Assembly: GCA_903879765.1 (NCBI GenBank)
Contig: CAIRMS010000300.1
Span: forward strand, 1-8,571
Source: an uncultured Flavobacteriales bacterium
Lineage (GTDB): Bacteria > Bacteroidota > Bacteroidia > Flavobacteriales_D > Crocinitomicaceae
Length of the DNA: 8,571 bases
Direction: 5' to 3'
Shown here: positions 1-7,200 of the stretch, one piece after another
How positions within the stretch are numbered: the stretch's first letter is position 1
Layout: each line of letters starts with the position of its first letter
Made by a program: the position numbers and the translations under genes
The notes under the pieces: model-generated
The model's database searches: none
The model's input: the letters and a program-made list of their open reading frames with translations, nothing else
Told to the model about the DNA's origin: nothing

Positions 1-711
1 GCCATTGTTGAAATTGATGGCCTTCCTGCAGAAATAGCGATGTCCTTGTCAACACAAGGTGTTACCGCTTATTATATGTCCGATTTCATTTCCCCCATTC
101 GTAAAAATGAACACGTCTTGATCCATGCCGCCGCGGGCGGTGTAGGCTCGCTACTCATTCAATTAGCCAAGCGAAAGGGTGCCATCGTTTATGCGAAAAT
201 CGGTTCAGAGGAAAAAAGAGAATTAGCACTAAATCTAGGCGCCGACCATGTCATTAATTATAAAACAAGCGACTATCAAGCTGAACTTAAAAAGCTCCTT
301 GGAAGTCATCTGTTAAGCGCTAGCTTTAATCCAGTTGCTGGCGATACAATTAAAAAGGACATGCAGTTTCTTGGTCCAAATGGCCGCTTATTTCTCTTCG
401 GTGGATCGCAAATGGTTGGGGGAAAATTTGGCATTTTCTCTAAATTGAAATTCCTCTTCGACATGGGGCTTATTTTACCTATTGAGTTAATGATGAGGTC
501 AAAAAGTTTGATAGGTGTGAATATGCTAAAGATCGCTGACGCACATCCTGAAATAATAGCGAACTGTTTGAACGAAGTCACTGAATTATATAGAAAAAAT
601 GAGCTAACAACGCACGTTGGTGGTGTCTATGAATTAGACCAAATCAATGAAGCGCACGATTTTCTGGAAAGTGGAAGGTCAATGGGGAAAATAACCGTTC
701 GCTGGACTTAG
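1..711 (+). CDS. Zinc-type/quinone oxidoreductase-like medium-chain dehydrogenase, 5' truncated by window edge
   Basis: The frame is open from base 1, so the gene begins before the window; 236 residues are visible, against about 330-340 for the family, so roughly the first 100 (most of the GroES-like catalytic domain) are missing. The visible part is the NAD(P)-binding Rossmann domain: the AAAGGVG dinucleotide loop at visible residues 43-49, then the helix LLIQLAKRKGA, and the LGADHVINYKTSDY stretch typical of MDR quinone reductases. The later FNPVAGDTIKKDMQFLGPNGRL and KSLIGVNML segments resemble the VAT-1-like branch, which lacks catalytic zinc; zinc ligands cannot be judged here. The likely reaction is NADPH-dependent reduction of a quinone or enone; the substrate is unknown. 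The Met at base 40 is internal, not the start. The stop at 709-711 overlaps the stop of the convergent small gene. Confidence 0.9.
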   Translation, partial: AIVEIDGLPAEIAMSLSTQGVTAYYMSDFISPIRKNEHVLIHAAAGGVGSLLIQLAKRKGAIVYAKIGSEEKRELALNLGADHVINYKTSDYQAELKKLLGSHLLSASFNPVAGDTIKKDMQFLGPNGRLFLFGGSQMVGGKFGIFSKLKFLFDMGLILPIELMMRSKSLIGVNMLKIADAHPEIIANCLNEVTELYRKNELTTHVGGVYELDQINEAHDFLESGRSMGKITVRWT

Positions 712-953
712 GCTTTTTTAGAGAAATAACCTTTTATAAACCCAACGATCTGTTTTCTAAATAAAAACATCAATAGTAAATAGGGGATAACCATCAGGTA
801 TAGAATTCCACCATTGATATTTGATCCGAATGAATCTTCGTCCAAACTAGCATTTTGCTCAGCCAAGAGTTTACATTGTGAACATCCCTGCGCAAGAAGA
901 TCTTGAGAAAAGGAAATCAAGACGATAAATAATCCAAGTAGTTTAACCTTCAT
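708..953 (-). CDS. Small secreted-then-anchored membrane protein with CSQC motif, unknown function
   Basis: 81 residues. Residues 1-21 form a signal peptide ending in LLA, with likely cleavage before Q22. A short exported segment follows with C24-S-Q-C27, a CxxC pair, then the acidic stretch LDEDSFGSN, one membrane helix at about 50-66 (GILYLMVIPYLLLMFLF) and a basic tail (KQIVGFIKGYFSKKA), which predicts the Cys pair outside the inner membrane and the tail inside. The CxxC could bind metal or cycle as a disulfide, but no thioredoxin fold is present. I recall similar short proteins with a C-S-x-C segment followed by GI-x-YL-x-x-IPY in other Bacteroidota, without a known function; this is memory, not a search. 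Lipoprotein processing at C24 (LAQGC) is a poorer reading because Q sits at -2. A good promoter and a palindrome lie just upstream; the 3' end overlaps the dehydrogenase stop. Confidence 0.8.
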   Translation of the reverse strand: MKVKLLGLFIVLISFSQDLLAQGCSQCKLLAEQNASLDEDSFGSNINGGILYLMVIPYLLLMFLFRKQIVGFIKGYFSKKA

Positions 954-954
954 G

Positions 955-973
955 TGTAAAAAATTCGTTTACA
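955..973. promoter_or_regulatory. Palindrome TGTAAA-N7-TTTACA over the predicted transcription start
   Basis: A perfect inverted repeat with 6-base arms at 955-960 and 968-973 and a 7-base spacer fills the gap between the minus-strand -7 box and the start codon of the CSQC gene, overlapping the box by two bases. The position suits a repressor operator. The arms are short and AT-rich, so chance remains possible. Confidence 0.35.
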
Positions 974-1003
974 AAGGTAGGTAAGATTAATTCCAATTCA
1001 AAA
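972..1003 (-). promoter_or_regulatory. Bacteroidota-type promoter for the small CSQC gene
   Basis: On the minus strand, TTTTG (plus-strand 1003-999) is followed after 19 bases by TACCTTTG (979-972). This matches the Bacteroidota primary-sigma pattern of TTTG, 19-21 bases, then TAnnTTTG. The transcript would start a few bases beyond 972, giving a leader of about 10-15 bases before the ATG at 953-951. Confidence 0.7.
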
Positions 1004-1007
1004 TCCT

Positions 1008-1015
1008 TACTTTTG
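1008..1015 (+). promoter_or_regulatory. -7 box TACTTTTG of the TPR lipoprotein gene
   Basis: TACTTTTG matches TAnnTTTG exactly. No TTG is found 19-21 bases upstream, so the -33 element is weak or absent. The box ends only 3 bases before the ATG at 1019, which puts the expected transcript start at or just inside the start codon. Confidence 0.5.
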
Positions 1016-1018
1016 TTT

Positions 1019-2026
1019 ATGCGTTCATTATTTATCCTTATTCCAGCAATACTAGCAACTCTCTTATTCGGTTGTGGTGATACTCCAAAAAAAATCGATA
1101 CGTCAAAACTGACGCTTGATCGGTTAATTACACTTTATCCAGATAGTGTCGAGCTTCTGGTGAAGAAAGGAAACGAATTGATCGAAAAAGTTCAGTATCA
1201 AAAAGCATTAGAAATCGCTGCGAAAGCATACCGCTTGGATAGTGTTTCGTTTGACACGCGCGTATTGTATGCCGAAGCACTTATTAATAAACCATCGCGA
1301 TCAGCTGATGATATGTTGCGTGGTCATTTAATGTATAAGACTCTCGTTAAAGCAAATCCAAAAAGTGTAAAAGCATTGATTGGTTTAGCAAATACGTATA
1401 CAATGCTAGAGGACATGGATAATTCCTTTATTTACATCAATAAAGCCTTGCGCATTAATCCAAGATACAGAGACGCTTACATTTTAAAGGGGACAAATTA
1501 CCGCCTGAAACAAGATTTAAAATTGGCTATTTCTTCTTATGAAACTGCTGTTCAAATTGACCCAAAATGCACCATGGCTTATTTGTCTTTGGCTGTTTTG
1601 TATGAACTAAGTGGAGATGCTAAATTAGGAATGGAAAAATACACAACAGCCTACCAGTTGGAGCCGCGAAATACAGAAGTAATCTATGCACTTGCTTACG
1701 CGAAAGAAAATCTAGGAGAGACGAATCAAGCGTTGAATTTATACCGAAAAATGGCTAGGATTGATACGACTTATGTCGATGCGTTTTTTCACATTGCCCG
1801 CATCTACCAATTCGATAAACCTCAGTTGGATTCCGCAATTTATTATTATAAAAAAGCCATTAAAGTGAATCAAGAACATGTTCCTTCTTACCATAACCTT
1901 GGACTAGCCTATGAGTCGAAAGACGACATTACAAATGCACTTTTTGCTTACTCGAAAGTGTTGAAAATAGATCCAGATTACGCACTAACCAAAGAACGAG
2001 TAGCTGTTCTGAAGAATAAACGATGA
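1019..2026 (+). CDS. TPR-repeat lipoprotein
   Basis: 335 residues from the ATG at 1019. A TTG at 1013 in the same frame is rejected as start because it lies inside the -7 box and adds only two residues before the signal peptide. Residues 1-18 are a lipoprotein signal peptide; the lipobox is L16-F17-G18-C19, with Phe at -2 slightly unusual. From about residue 44 to 321 there are seven to eight tetratricopeptide repeats of about 34 residues, at roughly 44-77, 78-116 (degenerate), 117-150, 151-184, 185-218, 219-252, 253-287 and 288-321, several ending in the usual A-x-x-x-x-P turn (ALRINPRY, AVQIDPKC, VLKIDPDY). TPR arrays bind other proteins, so this is probably an envelope-anchored scaffold. 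It overlaps the next gene by ATGA. No catalytic domain is visible and the partner is unknown. Confidence 0.88.
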   Translation: MRSLFILIPAILATLLFGCGDTPKKIDTSKLTLDRLITLYPDSVELLVKKGNELIEKVQYQKALEIAAKAYRLDSVSFDTRVLYAEALINKPSRSADDMLRGHLMYKTLVKANPKSVKALIGLANTYTMLEDMDNSFIYINKALRINPRYRDAYILKGTNYRLKQDLKLAISSYETAVQIDPKCTMAYLSLAVLYELSGDAKLGMEKYTTAYQLEPRNTEVIYALAYAKENLGETNQALNLYRKMARIDTTYVDAFFHIARIYQFDKPQLDSAIYYYKKAIKVNQEHVPSYHNLGLAYESKDDITNALFAYSKVLKIDPDYALTKERVAVLKNKR

Positions 2027-2610
2027 ATCGTCAGGAGAAGATAAGTTCACTCATTGGGGATATTGGTATTCCGATTATTGGTTTCTTTTTTTGGAATTGG
2101 AGCATCTATTTCATCTGCCTTTTTTTCCTACTAGATCAAGTATCTAAAGAAGTCTCGGGCTTAGTCCGTATAAAAGCTATTCGTCAACGAGTAAAACTCC
2201 CATCAAGATCGTATGTTATTCATGCATCATCGTTTGTGCTTTGTGTGCTTGCGGTTCATTTCTATGTCTATACGCTACACCCAAAAATTAATTTTCTAAA
2301 GGAAATGAATGATTTTTTCTGGTTCAACGACATGGGCATTGCACAAGGATTTATTCTAATCCCCATCGTTTTACTCACTGAACGATTACGGTATAAATTG
2401 AATACCAAACTTTTTACTGATGAAATGCATGTTCAGCATTGGTATTTTCATACGACACAGTTAAGCGCTTATTTTACGCTGTTTCTGTTCATGATTCTCT
2501 TTTTGACTTTCGTTGAAATGAGTGAAACGGTGAGTTTTTTAGTACTTCTCAGTGGCTTTACGGCAATCACCTTATTCACCGATAAATTAAGCACTTTTTT
2601 TCCGCGTTAA
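2023..2610 (+). CDS. Polytopic inner-membrane protein, unknown family
   Basis: 195 residues, very rich in Phe, Leu and Ile. About five hydrophobic segments are visible, at residues 12-38 (long, perhaps two short helices), 64-85, 105-120, 146-165 and 168-187, separated by basic loops (VRIKAIRQRVKLPSR; TERLRYKLNTK). I see no transporter or enzyme signature; WNWSIYF in the first segment and VQHWYFH at about 137-143 are the only features that might be conserved. The start codon ATG at 2023-2025 overlaps the lipoprotein stop (ATGA), so it is very probably translated by coupling from the same mRNA, which suggests a joint envelope role with the TPR lipoprotein. I do not recognise the family. Confidence 0.8.
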   Translation: MNRQEKISSLIGDIGIPIIGFFFWNWSIYFICLFFLLDQVSKEVSGLVRIKAIRQRVKLPSRSYVIHASSFVLCVLAVHFYVYTLHPKINFLKEMNDFFWFNDMGIAQGFILIPIVLLTERLRYKLNTKLFTDEMHVQHWYFHTTQLSAYFTLFLFMILFLTFVEMSETVSFLVLLSGFTAITLFTDKLSTFFPR

Positions 2611-2616
2611 TTTCCT

Positions 2617-2624
2617 TAAATTTG
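2617..2624 (+). promoter_or_regulatory. -7 box TAAATTTG of the carboxyltransferase gene
   Basis: TAAATTTG is an exact TAnnTTTG match, 6 bases after the preceding stop and 17 bases before the ATG at 2642. The upstream region has a T-run (about 2594-2602) rather than a clear TTTG at the -33 position. It suggests the carboxyltransferase is transcribed separately from the lipoprotein/membrane-protein pair. Confidence 0.5.
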
Positions 2625-2640
2625 TCTACTTAGTAGTAGA
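2625..2640. promoter_or_regulatory. Perfect palindrome TCTACT-TAGT-AGTAGA in the leader of the carboxyltransferase gene
   Basis: The 6-base arms 2625-2630 and 2635-2640 pair exactly around a 4-base loop. The element begins directly after the -7 box and ends one base before the ATG at 2642, so it covers the expected transcript start. It could be an operator or a small hairpin at the start codon. No family of regulator can be named. Confidence 0.4.
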
Positions 2641-2641
2641 T

Positions 2642-4183
2642 ATGGATAGAAATTTAGTTTTAGCTCAGAAACGAGCAGAATTGGCTCAGGCAGGCGGAAA
2701 AGAACGCATAGAAAAACAACACCAACAAGGAAAACTAACTGCAAGAGAGCGTGTTTTGCTTTTGCTTGATGAAGGTTCCTTCAATGAAATTGGTGCATTT
2801 GTGGAGCACCGTTCAAGCAACTTTGGATTGGATAAACAAAAATTTCCTGGAGATGGTGTTATCACTGGTTTTGGTACAGTACATGGTCGCCTAGTTTATG
2901 TTTATTCTCAAGATTTTACAGTTTTAGGAGGTTCTTTATCAGAAACACAAGCGGCAAAAATATGTCGAATTATGGACCTTGCTATGAAAAATGGCGCACC
3001 TATCGTAGGAATGAATGATTCTGGAGGCGCACGTATTCAAGAAGGGGTTGTTTCATTGAGTGGATACGCAGATATTTTCTTCCGAAATACAAGAGCATCA
3101 GGAGTGGTGCCACAACTTTCCCTGATTATGGGTCCTTGTGCTGGAGGTGCCGTTTATTCTCCTGCATTAACAGATTTTATTTTTATGGTGGAAGAAACTT
3201 CGTACATGTTCGTCACAGGTCCAAATGTCGTAAAAACGGTGACACATGAAGAAGTGACTTCCGAAGATCTAGGAGGTGCAAAAACACACGCGGAAAAGTC
3301 GGGGGTGAATCACTTTACGGCATCCAATGATATGGAGTGTATTAAAAAAGCCCGTGATTTAATCACTTATTTGCCACAGAATTCATACGAACTTGCTCCG
3401 GAGCCAAGTGTTTTTGAATTTTCGAAGTCCAAAGGAACAAACATAGAAAAAATTATTCCGGATAATACGAATACTCCGTATGACATCAAGAAAGTCATTG
3501 ATTGCATCATTGATGACATGAGTTTTAGAGAGGTTCAAGAGGATTTTGCGAAGAATATTGTCGTTGGATTTGCTCGCTTGGAAGGAAAAACAATTGGGAT
3601 TATCGCTAATCAACCTGCTGCAATGGCTGGAGTTTTGGACATTGATGCTTCGAGAAAAGGCGCGCGTTTTGTCCGTTTTTGTGATTCCTTCAATATTCCA
3701 CTTTTGGTCATTGAAGATGTGCCAGGATTCTTGCCTGGAACGGATCAAGAATGGCGTGGAATCATCACCCATGGAGCTAAACTACTCTATGCATTTGCAG
3801 AAGCTACGGTTCCAAAAATCACCGTGATAACGAGAAAAGCTTATGGTGGTGCGTATTGTGTGATGAATTCAAAAAGCCTTGGTGCAGATTTAAGTTTTGC
3901 TTGGCCTACTGCAGAAATCGCTGTGATGGGTGCAAAGGGTGCTGCAGAAATTATTTTCAAAAGAGAGATCTCTTCGGCTGAGAATCCACAAGGAAAATGG
4001 TTAGAGAAAGAAGCAGAGTACGCTGAAACGTTTGCTAATCCATACAGAGCAGCAGAAAGAGGAATCATTGATGATGTTATTTTGCCCAATGAAACGCGTC
4101 AAAAACTGATAAATGGATTTAAAATGTTGGAAAAAAAGGCCGAGAATTTGCCCAAAAAGAAGCACGGAAATATCCCACTTTAA
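2642..4183 (+). CDS. pccB: Acyl-CoA carboxylase carboxyltransferase (beta) subunit, propionyl-CoA type
   Basis: 513 residues, the full length of this family. It moves a carboxyl group from carboxybiotin to an acyl-CoA; the best match is propionyl-CoA to methylmalonyl-CoA, in the cytoplasm. Two crotonase-like halves are visible. The N half has GKLTARERVLLLLDEGSF (about 30-47), NDSGGARIQEGV (125-136) and GPCAGGAVYSP (164-174), whose G168-G169 form the acyl-CoA oxyanion hole. The C half has DIDASRKGARFVRFCDSF, VPGFLPGTDQEWRGIITHGAKLLYA (360-384), RKAYGGAYCVMNSK with G403-A404 as the second oxyanion hole, and WPTAEIAVMGAKGAAEIIF. It ends in KHGNIPL, as the human PCCB ends KHANIPL. Odd point: Cys406 stands where PCC enzymes have Asp (D422 in Streptomyces PccB), a residue that affects acyl-CoA choice, so the substrate is not certain. 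The biotin carboxylase and biotin carrier subunits are not in the window. The start follows a promoter box and palindrome. Confidence 0.93.
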   Translation: MDRNLVLAQKRAELAQAGGKERIEKQHQQGKLTARERVLLLLDEGSFNEIGAFVEHRSSNFGLDKQKFPGDGVITGFGTVHGRLVYVYSQDFTVLGGSLSETQAAKICRIMDLAMKNGAPIVGMNDSGGARIQEGVVSLSGYADIFFRNTRASGVVPQLSLIMGPCAGGAVYSPALTDFIFMVEETSYMFVTGPNVVKTVTHEEVTSEDLGGAKTHAEKSGVNHFTASNDMECIKKARDLITYLPQNSYELAPEPSVFEFSKSKGTNIEKIIPDNTNTPYDIKKVIDCIIDDMSFREVQEDFAKNIVVGFARLEGKTIGIIANQPAAMAGVLDIDASRKGARFVRFCDSFNIPLLVIEDVPGFLPGTDQEWRGIITHGAKLLYAFAEATVPKITVITRKAYGGAYCVMNSKSLGADLSFAWPTAEIAVMGAKGAAEIIFKREISSAENPQGKWLEKEAEYAETFANPYRAAERGIIDDVILPNETRQKLINGFKMLEKKAENLPKKKHGNIPL

Positions 4184-4278
4184 TTAAGCACAAGTAAAAG
4201 ATGTAAAAGTAATCTAATGTTTGGCAACCTTTTGCCTCCAAATTCGTTATAATCAAGCTGTAAACTCTCCAAAAAGCT
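4184..4278. other. Intergenic leader of the giant surface protein, no clear promoter
   Basis: 95 bases. It holds a near-miss promoter box (AATGTTTG, 4216-4223), a 7-base direct repeat GTAAAAG at 4194-4200 and 4203-4209, and a small stem GGCAA/TTGCC (4223-4227 with 4232-4236) with no T-run after it. None is convincing as a promoter or terminator. An in-frame TAA at 4261 fixes the upstream limit of the next gene. Confidence 0.4.
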
Positions 4279-7200
4279 ATGAATGATTTGAAAAGTTACT
4301 ATACATTAAGGCTTCATGTTCTCTTTTTCTCCTTAATTTTTTTATTAGGTAGCTTTTCCGTTCATGTCTTTTCTCAGGTCGTAAGTCCATTTTCCATCAG
4401 AGAACAAATTCAACAAAAAGGAGGTATTCGTTTTGTTTCCAATGTTTCTGTAACGTGTAATTCTGGTACAAGTTGTACAAGTGGTCAAAACCAGATCCCG
4501 CCATCAGGAACATCACAAAATAATAATTTTACCATGAGTTATGTTGACATTGATGGTGACCCAACCACTTTCATGTCTTCTAGCGATAGTTTAAATCTCG
4601 CAAATTGCTCGGAAATTTCATGGGCAGGTTTATATTGGGGCGGTAAGATTACCACCTCTACAACGAACTACGCCAATCGCAGTCAAATAAAAATAAAAGT
4701 TGGGAACGGAAGTTACCAACAGTTAATAGCAGATCAAACAATCAACAACACCACAGGTGCCGTTACTTATTTTTGTTTTAAAGAAATTACTTCAATCGTT
4801 CAATCTGCCGGAATTAAGGCGCGTTTTACTGTTGCGGATCAGATTAATCAGGTGAATTCCACCAATTTATTCGGTGGATGGACAATTGTAGTGGTCTATA
4901 AAAACACTGCTGAATCATATAAAAACTTAACTGTATTTGACGGCTTGGCAAATGTTAGTCAGGGAACAGCTTCAAATACGGTAACAATACCAATTTCAGG
5001 ATTTTTAACGCCATTATCTGGCGGTGTGAATTTTGAATTGGGTGTGATAGCGTATGACGGAGACAGGTCTCAAACAGGAGATCAACTACTATTTAACGGA
5101 GTTGGATCAAATTATGTGCAAGTCTCAGATGTTCTGCACAATGCAACGGATATGTTTAATAGTACAATTGCCTATAATGGCGTGCTCACACCTTTTCGAA
5201 TACCCAGCTACAATAATACACTTGGCTACGATGCATCAGTATATATCCCAAATAATACTGCTCAGAATTACCTAAATAATGGAGCTTCCTCTGCAAATAT
5301 TCGTGTAACAACATCATCTGAAACAATCTTAACGCGCGTTCTTACTTCTGCTATTGATATTTATGAACCAGACTTGAGGGCAACCGTTTATGTGAATGAT
5401 TTAAACGGAGGAGTCGTATTACCAGGAGATATTCTAGAATATACAGTCATTGGGAAAAACATTGGCTCCGATATTTCATTGAATACATTGATGACTGATA
5501 CCTTAGATATCAGAACTTCTTATGTTCCAAATTCTATCAGCTATTTAAATGGCGCATTTAGTGGTCCTAAGACAGACGTCAGTGGAGATGACCAGGCAGA
5601 ATATGACGCCGCAAATAGAGTTATTAAAACAAGAGTAGGAACTGGTGCAACTTCTTCTGTTGGTGGACAGATGATTAACTCTCCTACAGGGATTGATAGT
5701 ACCGCAATTCGTTTCCAAGTTCAAGTTTCATCTGATTGCTTGATTCTTTCATGTGATAGTACCTTAGAAAATAAAGCGTACATTTTCGGAACCGGGAATT
5801 TATCTGGAAACCTTGTTACAAACAATGGAACTTCAGATGTATATGATGCTTTTGGTTGTCCAACATCTTCTAATAATGAATTAACAATTTCTACTGTCAA
5901 TTGTCCTTCGGTTGACTTTTCGGTGAACGACCCATTATGCCCTGGTGACACGCTACAGTTAACCGCTGCTTATTCCCAGTGGGCTAATTATTTTTGGTCG
6001 GGACCACAAGGTTTTACATCAACGATTCACAATCCTTTTGTTTCAAATATTAGCTTATTAAATTCAGGGGTATATGAACTAGACATTTCGTTCAATGGTT
6101 CCTTGTGTACATTTAACAACGTAACAAATAGTATTGTAGTTAATCCCCTTCCCATCGTTTCTTTGGTCAATTCATCCAATGTAACTTGCTTTAATGCGTC
6201 AAATGGTTCCATTTTAACAAGTGCGCAAGGAACAAATCCTGTCACCTATTTATGGTCTAATGCAAATACCACAAACGCATTATCGGGATTGGCACCGGGC
6301 AATTATAATTTAACTGTACAGGATGGAAATACCTGTATCACTGATACCATGTTTTCGATTACTCAACCCGACTCATTGGTTGTTTCAACCTTAAGCTTAT
6401 TTAACTATAATGGCTACGATATTTCCTGCTTTAATTATTCAGATGGTTCTGTAGGTGCAACGGTAATCGGCGGAACGTCTCCTTATATATATGCTTGGTC
6501 AAACGGACAAACAACATCGGTTATAACGGGATTAAGCGCTGGAATTTACACGGTAACAGTTACGGATGCAAACGGATGTTCCGCGGTTTCCTCAATTACA
6601 TTGACTCAACCCTCGGACCTTCAAATATCTTCTGTCATTCAAAATGTTTTGTGTTATGGAGGAAATAATGGTTCGGTTAACGCGACGATAACTGGTGGCG
6701 TATTCCCATATTCGATTCTTTGGTCAAATGGCCCAGTAAATCAATCCATTAATAACTTGGTGGCTGGACAATATGAAATAAACGTTACGGATATAAATGG
6801 ATGTGTTGACTCTCTCACTTCATCGGTTCTTCAACCAAATCAACCATTGTCCTGTTCCCATACACAAGTTGACGTTTTATGTTACGGCGAGGCAACAGGT
6901 TCGATAAATTTAGCAGTGAACGGCGGTACACCAGGATATCAGTTTTCATGGTCAACGGCACAAACTTCGGAAGATCTTTCAAATTTACCTACAGGATTTT
7001 ATTCTGTACTCGTAACGGATGCAAACAATTGTACTGTATCTTATGGAGCAACGATTCAGCAGCCAACCGCACCTCTATCTTTCTCCGGTCTTGTTACACC
7101 GATTGGGTGTTATGGAAATTCAAATGGCGCGGTGAATATTGCTGTTTCTGGGGGGACTCCAGGGTATACTTTTTTGTGGAATAATACTCAGACAACACAA

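Noticed and set aside
306..581. Minus-strand frame of 91 codons inside the dehydrogenase
   Set aside because: Antisense to a clearly recognisable Rossmann domain, with no family features of its own.
981..1010. GTAAG (981-985) and CTTAC (1006-1010) as a further inverted repeat between the divergent genes
   Set aside because: Arms of only 5 bases with a 20-base spacer are expected by chance.
1013..1018. TTG at 1013 as the start of the TPR lipoprotein
   Set aside because: It lies inside the TAnnTTTG box and adds only Met-Phe before a proper ATG that begins a normal lipoprotein signal peptide.
3383..4089. Open frames on the minus strand (3383-3772, 3841-4089) and a plus-strand frame at 3546-3827 inside the carboxyltransferase gene
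   Set aside because: They lie wholly within a well-recognised full-length gene, have no recognisable protein features and no promoter; they are shadows of its codon use.
4220..4242. Stem GGCAA/TTGCC with outer TTTGG/CCAAA as a terminator after the carboxyltransferase gene
   Set aside because: The stem is only 5 bases, the inner and outer pairings do not stack cleanly, and no T-run follows.
4221..4253. TTGGCA and TATAAT as a sigma70-style promoter for the giant gene
   Set aside because: The spacing is 21 bases, and Bacteroidota promoters use a different consensus; likely chance in AT-rich DNA.
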